Shown here in pieces: positions 1-11,985 of a DNA stretch of 52,673 nucleotides (positions within the stretch are counted from its first letter, which is position 1; every line of letters begins with the position of its first letter). Location of the stretch: contig JARBJD010000431.1 in assembly GCA_033064195.1 (NCBI GenBank), positions 1 through 52,673 on the forward strand, in the 5' to 3' direction. The position numbers were made by a program, and so were the translations under genes. The notes beneath the pieces were generated by a model. It had not been told where the DNA came from. It saw nothing but the letters and a program-made list of their open reading frames with translations, and did not search any database. The stretch is from Blattamonas nauphoetae (lineage: Eukaryota > Preaxostyla > Oxymonadida).

Positions 1-1517
1 TTGATTTGCCATCTGTGTTGCATTGTCTTTAAATCCATCTCTGATTGTTCTGATCACTCGATCGACAATTCTGTTGTGATTTGTGAAAGGTGAACTTGTG
101 GAAATAAGTACTGACTTTCTGTTGCTTGAAAACTCTTGATGCTTCTCCACTTGTCCATGCAGCTTCTCCATCACCTCGGATGTTATTTCACATGAACTCC
201 ACGATGGTTAATCAGATCATTGATTGCAGTCTTGACTTTACTCCATGATTTATCCAGGACAGGAATTACTACCAAGCATTTGGTGTTTATGTTGATGGCG
301 AAGAGGTAGATCTGAAGAACTGTTGTCGACGTTGGTGATTGGATAAAAACGAGATCGTTTTCCCATGATCCAAACTTGGGAGAAAAGTAGGGTCTGTCAC
401 ATTTCTGTGGAACCTTTCTGTCTGATGTCTCTTTCTGAATCTCCAGTGATGTCTTTGGACATGAATTGCATCTTTGATCGAAAAGGATATTGAATTTTGT
501 CACAACTGTTTGTATTTTGGTTGATCAATCATCAATGTGTCAACTCCTTTTTCCCTCCTTATTTTCCTCGGATGCAGTATCCCATCGGTGACCATATTCA
601 TCGTACCATTCCTGAAAAGATCTTCCACCAAATGGTATTTGTTTTGGATGTGCTAAAATGAACTCAGTTTCTGCATTTCCGAGAGTTCTGCTGACGTGTG
701 AGAGAATAAACATATGTCGATTCAGTTTCTTTGATTCAACGATCTGTTTGTCTATGAATTGTTCCATTTTGATTGTCCAACATTGAATGCTCGGCTTTGA
801 TTTGTTCCTCTTCTGAATTGTCCTTCTGTTGATGATCAAAATAGCCTTTCACTTGTTCCAACATTCCCAGTACTTGCCTTGTCGTCTTGTAAAGGCTTCG
901 AGCCCTCCTGGGCGGAGAGTTGGTCGACCTTGTTGATCTCTCTCACTGAGGGTATGAAGCTTTTGGCAATCTTCACAATTGTTGGTGGATCAGGTGACTT
1001 GGGGATCAGTGGATCATCATCTTCAAACCTTATCTCTTTCACTGGGAATTCATATTCTGAACCAATTGATGTCGGGTTTCTCTTCTGTCCAGGAATGATT
1101 GGAGATTCCGGAGGTTCAATAGCAATTGGTTGGGGAAGGTGTTGGAATGACGATTGCTGGTGGTTGATTAAAATGACTATTCTGTGCTTCCTGATAATAT
1201 CGTTGATATGCTCTGTATGCTTGTCTTGCATCGTTGTTACTGAGGATCCATCCGGTGAATTGTTTCACAAATCTTTGAACTACAATTTTTCCATCAGCAA
1301 TGTTTAAATCAGGAGGTAATTCTCCATTCAGCCAATCATTGAAGTATGTCTCATCATTTGCGTTGAATTCTCCATTGGAATCATTGACATGATAGGTTGG
1401 TAAACTTTGTGAAAACGTAAGTGACATTGAATATTTTGTCTTGGAATGGAACGTGTTGTCCAGGAGGTTCTTCACTATTCGATCAATTTGTGTTGAATTC
1501 AAATACGGTCTACTCAT
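1..1517 (-). pseudogene. M2 integrase (rve family), partial and broken
   Basis: Reads from an ATG at 1517 toward the window start and continues outside. The start MSRPYLNSTQ and the following segments match the M1 integrase, and the part near 183-503 matches the M4 integrase core, including WENDLVFIQSP and VIPVLDKSWSKVKTAINDL. It is broken in about five places. In a whole element this enzyme joins the element tips to the target and makes the 6-bp duplication. A TTTATTTTG-type motif lies just upstream of the ATG. Confidence 0.85.
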
Positions 1518-1539
1518 TTCTACAAAATAAAGTTTGGAT

Positions 1540-3336
1540 TTATTGGATAATATAATCAGTTGCTTTCAGTCCATGAATGAATGGAGGACACGATTCATTC
1601 TCAAGTACAATTGCCTTCAGATGAATTCCACTGAGACTGAGTTTTGCTGTTGTATTTTGGCTATCTCAAATCCATTGGAGTCATCGTCAGAGTGAACTCT
1701 TCCTCGTTTGAAAGTTCAATGTTGTAGTCATTGTTTTCTCTCCATTGAGGCACTTCACATAGTCGTCACTTGTTATGTTTGTCTTCAGGACACTTTGATT
1801 TTGCATTTCTCATCGAGAGAGTAACACTTGGGTGCAAGACAGATCATCATCTGTTCACCTTCCTTTCAATAGCTAATCCCAACAGTTTTCCTCATCATCA
1901 ACTCCCTTTTCAGGATTGGGAAACCATTCATATTTGTGTGCATCAAAAATTCCTTGTCAGCAATAACATGTTCAAATTGTTGATGAATTCCAGCATTCGG
2001 ATCACCACTAATTGCCCAATAAGCAGAGTCAGTATCTCCCTCACAGAAGTGAATCTTGTTCATTCTAGGCACTTGTACATGAAATTGTAGATGAAATTCA
2101 GATACCAGAACTTGGCATTGTCGAGTGTGAATACTGCTTCTTGCAGACATGTTTTGCATGATGCTTTCTCTGTCTTCAATCACGATGTAGTTGTCCTCAT
2201 TGATCTCTCGAGTCGCTACAAACCTTTCATCATCTGTTTCAAATATGTTCTCTTCTCATTGCAGATTGTGATTGAGTTGTACTTTCAGTGTTCATTCCAT
2301 CATATCCGTAACTTCCATTCAAGTTGGTCTTACAGAACTGTTCCTTTGTTTCCAACCTTCATTGCTTCTATTCTGTCCTTCATGAAAGAGGTCACAAATG
2401 GTTCAAATCCAGCATGTCTGGAGAATACTATCACACTCTTGATGTCGTCGACAATGAAGTGGCAATAATCGATGAGGAACCACAGATAGTATGTCGAAAA
2501 GAACATATACTGATCGTGTGCTCAAGAGTTGGGTCAGCTTTTGTTTGTCATCAGTCTTCAATCCATGTTTCTTCATCAACGAATAGGTCTTTTCTCCAAT
2601 GTTTCTTCAATCGTATTGACCACTATATTTCTGAAGATTGTGGGAAGTTAATGAAATCATTTATGTACTTTTCATCAATATGTCCCTTCAATTCAGCAAC
2701 AAACAATGTCTTCTGATTCTTGTTCTCGATGATCTCCCGACATTCTTTATCTCCTGTTGCTGTGTACAAACATCTTCCTGGCATGTACATTCTGTGTTTG
2801 GTGTATGGATTGTTCTTGTTCTTGATGGATGAGAAAGCACTTGGATAGAGGGAATTAAAGTCAACACCACAGACATGAGTCATAATGTGTTCTGTATCTT
2901 TGAAATGACTTTGTTGTCTTCGAATTGGAAGTGATTGATTGAGTCACGTCTTTGATGTTCTGTCTGTGTTGAACATTCGATAGTCCACCAGTCACTGCTG
3001 CCTCAGTTTGTGATATGTTTGCTCATGTGTCAGAGTCATTGGTAATGATTTCCAGATGCAGTACTTCTTCAATTGAATTCTCAATCGTGTGAGATGTTCA
3101 TCATGGTCTGACTTGTAGGTGTTGCAATAATCACAGCATATCTTTACGTTCTCTTTGAATGTCCTTTGAATTGTCGATTCTATCCAATGTTGGTCGTACT
3201 GCTTGTGTGAAGTGGCACTTGCAGATATAACAAACTTTCTTGCACTGTTGAACAAACCACTCATAGTCTGCTTCATTGACGTTTTTGTTAGTATTGCGAT
3301 GAGCTTTCTGGTCTTGATACATGTATCCTTCAACTT
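1540..3336 (-). pseudogene. M2 polB, carboxy-terminal part (split by M1)
   Basis: Carboxy-terminal half of the protein-primed family B polymerase of M2, separated from its amino-terminal part (22510-25072) by insertion of M1. Recognisable pieces are the DFNSLYPSA palm motif (about 2850), the GDTDSAYWAI motif (about 2030) and the HNH-like CYICKCHF segment (about 3230). It is broken in about six places apart from the M1 insertion. It ends close to the integrase start, so polB and integrase lie in tandem on the same strand. Confidence 0.88.
3331..3336. repeat. Left target site duplication of M1 (CAACTT)
   Basis: The bases CAACTT directly precede the M1 left tip and are repeated after its right tip at 22510-22515. 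The uninterrupted site is seen in the M1 polB copy near 17080, where CAACTT occurs once. This fixes both the ends of M1 and the target gene. Confidence 0.95.
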
Positions 3337-3559
3337 AGTAGTATAGATGGCGAAAATCGATACCTATCTAGATCGCCAATAACACGGAATAAATCACTTT
3401 TGACCTCAAAACACACATTTCCTGACCCTTCGATTTTGATGAATTTTGGACCCGATTCTTACTTTATTTTGATAAAATGAGCTCCAAAATGGATTACAGA
3501 CGATTCAGGGTCAAATCAATCGGCACGATCATGTCGATGTTGTACATCAATCCAATTGA

Positions 3560-3650
3560 CTGGACCAGGTGGCCCAGGTGGATCGCGAAATCAAATTGGT
3601 TTTTATTTTTGAGGTCCACAGGTCCACAGGTCCACAAAGTCCACGGCGCA
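3560..3650 (+). repeat. GTCCAC/CCAGGTGG cassette (M1 left end)
   Basis: Order: CCAGGTGGCCCAGGTGG, ATCGCGAAATCAAATTGG, a TTTTTATTTTT run, then GGTCCACAGGTCCACA repeats. One of ten such cassettes in M1 and M2. Confidence 0.8.
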
Positions 3651-4124
3651 GGGCATGCTCAGAATGCACCAGAATGACGCACTACCTCCCCATGCATCGG
3701 GACCATCCGTGGATTGTTTTGGTCATATTTGATTTTTTCACTCTCTGATTTATGATAATTAAAAAATGAATTTTCAAAGTTAACCTTAATTTTGCGATCA
3801 TCCAAAATTGTTCTGACAAGGATAATATCGGTCTGACGAGTTTATATACGACGTGTTTCGTGTGATCTGAGAAGTATTTGTGGAGTTATGGGTGATCTCA
3901 AAATTAACGCTGATTTATTTTTTCGATTTTTTAATTTGTGTATGAAGAGGAGATCCCTTTGTACAATCCTGGATCTAAGTTGAGTTCATTGCTGATGTTT
4001 TCAGCGTGATCTGAGCAGTAGTTCTTGAGATATGGGTGATCCAAAAATAAACGTTAAACTTTTTAACTTTCTGATTTTTAATTTGTATATGAAGAGGAGT
4101 TACAGAACAAGTTCAAGTACAGAG

Positions 4125-4400
4125 CCCTCGACGTAATGTTCCAAGATACTCAGGCAAAATGGTGCCCTGGTGACTGATGCGCAGAACGATTTGGAGGTTG
4201 GATTGAGACGGATGATTGAAAGATTGTCCCTGGGTTCATGTTGGCAGCACTTAGATGTGCCCGTAAATCATGCCCACCCAAGACTTAACCCTTCAAGGAC
4301 TTCGCCAGCAGCAGTCATTTAGAAGGATCGCGATAGAACGATCCCCAAAGGAGTATCGGGGTGTCTATAGGAAGCTCGTACGAACGTGGAAGGGCTCTTC
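4125..4400. other. GC-richer conserved block in type A terminal repeat
   Basis: About 275 bases clearly richer in G and C than the surrounding AT-rich repeat. They are nearly identical in three places (also 21575-21850 and 26795-27075), more so than the flanking repeat sequence. There is no long shared open frame. Short complementary runs such as CCCC...GGGG around TCGGGGTGTC suggest possible folding. Function unknown; replication, packaging or a transcript are possible. Confidence 0.5.
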
Positions 4401-4449
4401 GGTTATTTTGCCATCTTCAATGAACAATAACAAAATATACTAACTCCAA

Positions 4450-4853
4450 TCAATATTCCAACATCAGATCAACCAGAAATTCATAGTACTCTTTGGTTAT
4501 TTTACCATTGATTGTCTCGGTTGTTTCCATCTCGATTGACTCGCCAGAACTGTCTTTGAACCAGATCTTCACTACTGATTGTCGAGTACTTAATTCCCAC
4601 TTCTTTCGCTTCGCAATCTGTTCGTTACAGAAAGCAACATACGAATCATTGTGTGCATCAGTCTGAATCCAATCAGCATGAATGGTGTAATTTTGAGGGA
4701 TATCTTTGAAATAACCGTTGAAGTCTCACCAATCCTTCACATGGATGAGTTTGCAGTCGAGGAAGTGAACATATTTTTGTTTTCGGAATTGACAAAATCA
4801 TGTGGTAGTTGAGCAGTGTGAGAATTCTGAATTGAGAAATAACGTTTGACCAT
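4450..4853 (-). pseudogene. M1 small capsid candidate (single jelly-roll size), broken
   Basis: Homologue of the open M4 gene at 43193-43603: ATG with MVKRYFSIQNSHTAQLP, and an end reading YYEFLVDLMLEY. It lies directly inside the left terminal repeat, with no fibre gene between, unlike M3 and M4. It has about one or two breaks. The probable role is a vertex or minor capsid protein, by size, predicted beta content and position beside the large capsid genes. Confidence 0.75.
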
Positions 4854-4887
4854 TGCTGTTTTAGGAAAAATAAAAAATCAAAACTGT

Positions 4888-6558
4888 TTAATCATTAATA
4901 TCTCTCTTCACTTCATATGCTTCTTGAGTCGTCGATCAATGACATATCGCACTCGTGGTTGTCCATTTTCGATCCAGAAGAGCCAGTATGTTGCCTGATG
5001 CAATGCCAAGATCGGTGGCGGAGGACCTTCTGGAGTTGATGTGAAATATGGATCAAGTTCACCCTGTTTGATTGGTGTTCCTCTGTAGACAATGTTGACT
5101 GATTCTGCTGTCGAAATACCTTCTTCACCACCAGCGATTTCGCTTCGATCTGTTGGAACCATAAAAGTGAAACTGGTAGCATCCGTGACTGGTCTTTTCT
5201 CTTGTAGTCAGCTCCTCTGTCGTGAAAGACGCGAGTGGAACAAATAGAATTTTCAAACTCTTCAGTAGCTGAACAACCAATGAAATCACCATTCACCATC
5301 ATCATTTGATAGAACTCTGGTGAGATTGTTGACATTGGAAAATTGGGAAAGTTGGATCCAAGCATTTCGAATTGACCAACATATTGAGGATTTCTGAAGA
5401 CTGTACATTCATTTGGTCTTTCTGGGAACAAGCACATCAGATTCATGATTGTTGAGTTTGATACTAATGTTTGATCTCACCCCATGGCATTTGCTTTTGA
5501 TTGAAATGACTGTGTGTCAATTCTTTCTGCTTTCAGAACGTAAAGAGTCTTTGAATAAGTGTTGATCAGTGATTGTTTTGTTGCATCAGTTATTTGATAT
5601 CCATAACAAATCGACGTAACTTTATCAACAGATGTATTAAGAACAGTCGATGTGGATTTCATGAATAAAGTCTTTGCAACGACTCCATTTGTGCTTTGAA
5701 GCTCAAGCATTTGGTATTGCTGAACTGGATTCCCGATTTGTGTAAACTCTTGAGTCAATGTCGAGAAGTCTCCATCGTACATTAATTCTGTTTGGGATTG
5801 AGTTGACATAGTTGTTATCGAAATGCTTGGATTTTGATCGAGGCTGTTCTCGTGTTTTCCTTACGATTGTAGAAACTCGAATAGGACAATACACAAGTGA
5901 ATCTGTTGTTAAATGAAATCTCAATCGGAGATTGCCAAAGATGGAATTTGGATACTGATCGAAAGTGCTTAATGGTAGGAGATTTATGGAATGACCAGTG
6001 GTATCGTAAATGTGATGTTTGAAGAGCAGCATTGACTGGACAATGATAGTATCCACACACACTTGATCCATTCTCTGACATTTTCCCAAAGGCTGTAGCA
6101 ATGCTTCATGTTGTTTTCTCTTCATGTGATTTGAATGTGGTATAGAAATGATTCATGAACATGATTATTCTGAAGTGTATTGTCAATTATGTTTCCTTGA
6201 CTATCGACGAGTCTCATGTCTCGAATTGCATCTGATGATGATTTAAATCCGTAGAACATTCCATACATTCCAACATATGTACCAGATGCACTCGTTGGTT
6301 TCGAATAAGGAACGGTAACTGTGAGATCGATACGCAGATGACTCTTCGAAAACTCAGTCACATCATGACCATCATAGCACAATGGAACTTCAATCTCATC
6401 AGTGATTCTGCACGGCATTGGAGGATTTGTTGGATGGACTTCCTGAATAGAATAAACGTGCGGCTCGGAATCCACTGTTTTGGCATGTATGATTGGACTT
6501 CAATTTGTTCAATTAATGTCGATGTTGGTTTGGATTGATTTGCTCTGATACTTCTCAT
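4888..6558 (-). pseudogene. M1 large capsid protein 1, broken
   Basis: Matches the open M4 gene 43644-45332 along its length, from MRSIRANQSKPTSTLIEQ to a carboxy end with YWLFWIENGQPRVRYVIDRRL. Broken in about six places. See the M4 copy for family reasoning. Confidence 0.85.
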
Positions 6559-6599
6559 TGATAGAAAAATAAAAATACAATATCATTATTTTCTTTTAC

Positions 6600-8415
6600 T
6601 GTTTTATGATTTCGGTATTCCGAGTTCCTTGTAATGCTTTCAGTGTGTGATTTGGATAATACTCAACTTTTGGTTCGTCATTAACGAATCGTAAGACCCA
6701 CCATGTTGTTGCAGTGGTTGCTAAAATCGGTGCTGGAGGATGTGTAAATGTTGTCATATCACCACCCTTTGACTTGGATCGAGAACATTGTAGTACGTAT
6801 CAATCAGACCTTGGTAAATCGGAGTTGATCTCAAAGTGACTGGAACATTCTGATCTCTGGAACTAATTGAATCATTGCAGTTTGTTGGACATCCACTTCG
6901 TTGAAAAACATAAGAGGAAGTCAGTGTTGTCATGAATCGGACGTACTCTTGCCATCGTTTCATTTGGATATGTTCTTCCACCTTCAAGATGTTCTTCGAC
7001 AAGGAATCTGTCAATGAACGTTCTAAATCATCTGGAACAGTCAGGTAAGAATCAAGATTGAGAGTTGACAAAGCAAACTGATAGAAGCGAGCTCCAATCG
7101 TCGATGTCCAGTTTTCTGGATAGTATTTGTTGAGTAGATGCACACGAAGATCTTTCTGCATTGGATTGTGGAAACAAGTGACTTCATTATCGTAGTGACG
7201 GAAGAGAAGCATGATGTCCTTGGCATTGACGAAACCATTTGTTGAGTACAATCAATTCCTGCTGCCTGTTCTGATGGAAAATGAGATCTTTTCTGCTGGA
7301 ATTGTTCCTGGACGATCCTGATACATCTTTTCAGACTCTCTTTCGCGATTTCTTTCATTTTGTATCCAGCACTCATGCAATACACATCATCAATCTGATA
7401 ATCAATAATGTTCAATGAAATGTACTGATCCACGAATTCTGGTTCTTTTGTAACTGTTCCTGCTGAACTATAGTAAATGTCTTGAGTAACTGCTGATATC
7501 CGAAATGATTGGCCAATCTGAACAAATTCTTGGTGCAGTTCGCAAGAAGGAGTGGAAAACCATGGACGATGCTGTTGACAGTCTGCGATTGCATGATGAA
7601 TTGGTGGTTTTGTTGAGCCAATGTAGGTCGAGAGTGTATTCTTCAAAGTGAGTTCAGGATTAACAAACAAACGCATCTTCATTGATGTACACACTCAATT
7701 TCAGATCACCGAAGAGACACTTGATAGTCAGTCATTCCTGAGAAAATGAGCAGATCTTCAAGGTTTATTGACACACGAATCGGTACCTTAATTGGTCAGT
7801 GAAATGGCCAGCTTGTGACACTGATGTGAAGTCTGACAATGGAATATAGACACCAACAGATTCGTCATGATTCCAGCATTTTGCCATGGCATGCATGTTT
7901 ACGATTCTCTAATTGACTTTGGTTTTATCATGTTGTAGATGTGAGACTCCATTGAAACATCATTGTTTGCTGTACTTATGATTCTTTGATTGTTGTGAAG
8001 AACAGTGAATCTACTAAAGATTGATGCCGAATGCTTCAGTCCAACGAACATAAATATTCTCTCATTTGAGTATGATCCAACTTTGTCTGGGGTAATGTCC
8101 CAATTGTTGACTTTCAAAGTCGTTGTGATTGTGAATGTGATGAAGGAATCATCGATTTGACAAATGTCTTGATTACCAGTCAGTGGATGATTATTTCTGT
8201 CCTTTGTAGAAGCGTGAATTCTCTGATGGTTTCAATTCCTGAATAGAAGTACTGTGTGCTCCATCATTCAAGAGGAAATTAACGTGGTGTTCGGACATTG
8301 TTGTTGTATTTGACCGATGTCATCTCTGGTATACTTTATTGATCCAGTTGTATTTCCAGTCAATGTTGAGGCTCCATGTCTCTTTGTTTGTCAGATGTGT
8401 AATGTGTGAGTTCAT
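6600..8415 (-). pseudogene. M1 large capsid protein 2, broken
   Basis: Matches the open M4 gene 45381-47246 along its length. The ATG at 8415 follows a TTTTATTTGATAAA-type stretch like the one in M4. Broken in about eight places. See the M4 copy for family reasoning. Confidence 0.85.
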
Positions 8416-8446
8416 TTTATCAAATAAAACAACATAATTGTTACTT

Positions 8447-8736
8447 TCATTTACTTTTCTTTGGCCTCACTTCGGCTTCAGCTTCCAGTCTCAGTATTTC
8501 ACCTCTGAGCTGATTTGCAACTGTTGTGTTTCCTTCATTGATTGCTTGCTCATACTGTGCCATCTTTTCTGCATGGATTTGCGGATCCGATTTCACATCT
8601 GGGATCATCTCCACACCTGTCTGTGCAATCTTAGAAATCACTGGTCCTACGAAGGGAATGAGATTTAAAATGGTGCTCCAATTCTGAGAATGGTTTTACC
8701 GACTCCTGCTAATTTTGACAACCAACCTGGTGCCAT
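8447..8736 (-). pseudogene. M1 MAPG small protein (basic tail), broken
   Basis: Homologue of M4 47275-47574: starts MAPGWLSKLA and ends in a lysine-rich tail. The middle segment with the EQAINEGNTTVANQLRGE pattern is readable. About one break. Confidence 0.75.
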
Positions 8737-8768
8737 TTCTGTAAAAATAAAAATTGAACACTTATTTT

Positions 8769-9108
8769 TTATAAACCTTTGAATTGAATCTTTGAATTTG
8801 ATGATTGGGGTATGTCATCATTAGAGTATCGAGCATTTCGTGGCGGTTCATAATCAATCATTTGAGATCTTTGATCTGAAAGTCCTGTCGTTGTGGCTTT
8901 GTGACTGATTCATTGCTTTGTTTTTTGCTGATATACATCCATCATTCCCCTAATCCACTGAGGATTCCTCCGGCTGTTTGTCCAAACTTGTTTGTTTGTG
9001 AGAGAGCAAACCACCACCGACTTGAAGCAACGTTGGAGCTAATGGTTTGATGAATTGAAAGAATTGTTTGCCGATATTTTTGAGTTTGTTGAAACTTCCT
9101 GGTGCCAT
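8769..9108 (-). pseudogene. M1 MAPG small protein (glycine-rich), broken
   Basis: Homologue of M4 47612-47920: starts MAPGSFNKLKNIGKQFFQF and ends SIQFKG-like. Few breaks. The upstream CATTTATGTAAAAATAAAAA (plus strand) is the class I motif. Confidence 0.72.
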
Positions 9109-9265
9109 TTATGTAAAAATAAAAATACAATTCATAAATATTTATCTCGGTATTGCTTTCGTGAGTGAAATTCCATAATTGAGAATTGTGTTGTGCTTCA
9201 TTGAAGGCAATACTCATGTCTTTCCACCAACGAGGATCTTGAAAATCGTTCGAAACATGGTAGTT

Positions 9266-9715
9266 TATTCAGACAGAGGCACTTGTCAGATAAATCATCC
9301 AATCGATCACCACATCATTGATTCCAGTCAGTGTCGCAATCAGTGCACATAAATCACTTTGGTTCGTGATCAGTTTCTTCGATGGTTCAATGAGGTTATT
9401 CAGTAGTTTCTTTTCACAAGCAAAGCTTTGTACACAAGCAATAGTTGGTCTTTGAATGCTGCAATATTCGAAGTGTATTCTCGAAGTGGTATTGAACGTT
9501 TGAATTGGAGCAGATGGATAGATCTCCAATGGTGGTGGATCATAAATACCTGATTCATTGCCATTTCAACATTTGCACCTTGTTCATTTCGATCATCGAG
9601 CTTTGATCGTCCAGAAGTTGATCCTTTGTTATCGATGATGACGCTGTTGGTATTGACGTTGAACTGAAGAAGAGCTTGTGTGTTTTGTAAATTGACAACT
9701 TAGAATTGGCTGCAT
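9266..9715 (-). pseudogene. M1 unknown ~150-residue protein, broken
   Basis: Homologue of M4 48127-48576, recognised by the segment with CEKKLLNNLIEPSKKL and LCALIATLTGINDVVI. A further conserved stretch continues to about 9135, as in M4. A few breaks. Function unknown. Confidence 0.7.
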
Positions 9716-9742
9716 CACTTTCTATAAAAATAAAAATTGATT

Positions 9743-10699
9743 TTAATGTTTTATGATTCCATTCTCCAAGTGTGCGAATCGAGCATATTCAGGCATATAG
9801 ACTTGTTGATATTGTCCTGCATCTCTTGTTCGATATGCTTCATTTGTCAGTTGATTCAGAATTGTTGATATTTCAACATTGTATTGATCTAGAAAATCAC
9901 CCAAATATGTTGGATTTGTTGTCGTTATATCAAGAAATTGTGGATTTACCACCCTTTGAAATCTTTTCTGTTCTTACTCTGACATTCTTCATTTGTGCTT
10001 ACGAAGTTTTGAACATCGTCTTCAAGCCATTTGTCCCACATCTTTGATGCTATTTTAGACTGAATTGAATTGAAAACCATATTGTCCAATATTCCATTGC
10101 TAATGTCAACCGGATGCTCTTTACTGGCTCGATACACCTTCAAAACATCGTCATATAGTCACCAACCAACTTCTTCATTATTGCATATGGTTGTTGTGAT
10201 CGTTGTTTTGCATGTCTCCATAGCTCACTTCATGATAGTTTCCTGGCAAATCGTATGTTCCAGTCTTGAGGAAGTTGTTGTGTGCAGCTTTGATTCTTCT
10301 CCCATGATCTTGACGAAATGATGAGTATGGTTGTTGTCTCGCATATCTGGTGTTGGATTCATTGAATAGTATGTCTCGACGACAGGTCGACTGTTGATGG
10401 TGGTGCAAGCATAAATCCATTTGCTGCAATCAGATCACCAGTTTCTTTGTCATAAATCATCACATCAGGAACTTTTCCATGTTTTTCCATTTGAACAGTC
10501 CATTTTGTCCAGTCCTTTCAATGTATTCTAACGCGGAACACTACTGAGTGCAGAATTGAATTTAGTTCTAATGTCATCATCATCATAAATTGTTTCATTG
10601 CTGCTTGAGTATCTTGTGAATAGCTCCATTTCGGTTTCTTTGGTTGTGCTTTTCTTGCTGTTTTGGTACACTATCTTTTGCGACATCTGTGTATTTCAT
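9743..10699 (-). pseudogene. M1 unknown ~315-residue protein, broken
   Basis: Homologue of M4 48635-49582, divergent from the adjacent ATPase gene. Shared segments include GRRIKAAHNNFLKTGTYDL and NMVFNSIQSKIASKMWDKW. Broken in about five places. Function unknown. Confidence 0.75.
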
Positions 10700-10746
10700 A
10701 CAAAATAAAAATCCAAAACTATATTTTAATTAGAGATAAATCATAA

Positions 10747-11589
10747 ATGCAAAGATCAAGAATGTCTCTGACAGCGTATGTGAATGCAAAAATAAGTGAA
10801 GCATCTAATAGGAATGTTTCTCATGAAGTTCAATCACAAATTCATCCAGACTTAAATTTCAATCGCAATAGTGTTAATGTCCTCGTTGGAAACAGAGGAA
10901 GTGGAAAACATTCAATGCACTTCGAGAAGTTGCCAAGCTCCAGAATGTTAATGTCAGAAATGAACTATTTCACCTCTTTGTCTTCGTCACTGATAAGAAC
11001 CATTGATCCAACATTCGACAAGTTCAAACCAATATTGAACGTTCCATACGTGAAAGTGAAATACGATGAAGCACTACCATTTCTGTTGGAATTGTCTCAA
11101 TCAAAAGCTGCTTATGAAGAAATTGTTGACAATCAGTGGCAAGATAGAATTACTGATGAATGCAGGAGGATCTCTTTAATGCTCTTTACATCGATGATTC
11201 TCAGTCAAGAATCTACAAACGATTATCCTCTTGATGACTGTCGCAGAATCCTTGGTGAACGTAGAACATCCAAAAATAGAATGACAATGATGGACTTGTT
11301 ACTGGAGAATCGACAGCCGAAGTTCACTTTCTTTCTGACAATGCATGAGCTCTTCAGTTTGTCAGCAGACATGAAGTCAAACATCGATTCGATGTGGATC
11401 TTTGGAGGATTCAACAAAGAACGAATCAGTCGAGTCTATCCTCAGTTGAACTCACCAATTGATATTCGACACTTCTGGAATGTCTATCAACGAAAACAGA
11501 AATGTGAAGCAATCATTCTTCGATATAATACAGATGGAGTTGCACTGACTGAGATCAACAAAGATGGTTTAATTCGTAGTGTCAGATAA
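10747..11589 (+). pseudogene. M1 genome-packaging ATPase (A32/FtsK-HerA type), broken
   Basis: Homologue of the open M4 gene 49636-50526 on the plus strand, with the P-loop region after NVLVGNRGSGK and the conserved FFLTMHELFSLSADM segment. Broken in about three places. The upstream TTTTAATTAGAGATAAATCA is the class II motif. Confidence 0.85.
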
Positions 11590-11947
11590 TTCTTGAATAA
11601 GGTTTCCAATTGTGTCGGTCAACGTTCGAATTGATTCTTCAATGTCGGATAATCTCTGATCAATCGAGAATGAAGTGGAGTCACCTGTGTTGTCATGGTT
11701 TATTTTTCTAAGTGCAATCTCACCTTTTATTTTTGTTATTTTGTATCCATCAATTCTGATCAATCGATTTAGTTTCTGAGTGGTGTATTCGTTCAGTTCT
11801 TTTCTGTTCTTTTCCAAAACTTCTGAAAATCATAGATGTTTTCAAAACAGTTCTGTTTAGGATCAAACGGTTCTAGAATCTTTAGATCTTTATCAAAATG
11901 TTCTAAAACTTTGATCTTTCCAAACTGTTCTAAACTGTTCCGAATCA
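11569..11947 (-). pseudogene. M1 coiled-coil small protein, broken or divergent
   Basis: Homologue of M4 50497-50856: contains KILEPFDPKQN near the start and IDQRLSDIEESIRTLTDT near the end. The amino end differs from M4 by an extra KVLEHFDKDL-like segment that repeats the KILEPFDP pattern. About one or two breaks. Confidence 0.7.
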
Positions 11948-11985
11948 TTTTAAACAGAATAAAAATGTTTGAAACACTTCTGAAA

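Larger units (their letters stand above)
3337..4415. repeat. M1 left terminal inverted repeat (type A)
   Basis: Inverted copy of about 21558-22509, also matching the right end of M2 (about 26783-27909). From the tip inward it has the tip AGTAGTATAG, a GTCCAC/CCAGGTGG cassette (about 3560-3650), an AT-rich zone with two similar ~130-bp units (about 3870-4110), and a GC-richer conserved block (about 4125-4400). The right copy has only one of the ~130-bp units, so the two ends of M1 differ in length. No gene is evident in it. Confidence 0.9.

Noticed and set aside
879-1307. 142-codon open frame on the plus strand
   Set aside because: It is the antisense shadow of the M2 integrase, which has clear homologues on the minus strand.
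4125-4400. rRNA or tRNA gene in the GC-richer block
   Set aside because: No segment matches conserved rRNA cores or a tRNA cloverleaf that I can recognise.
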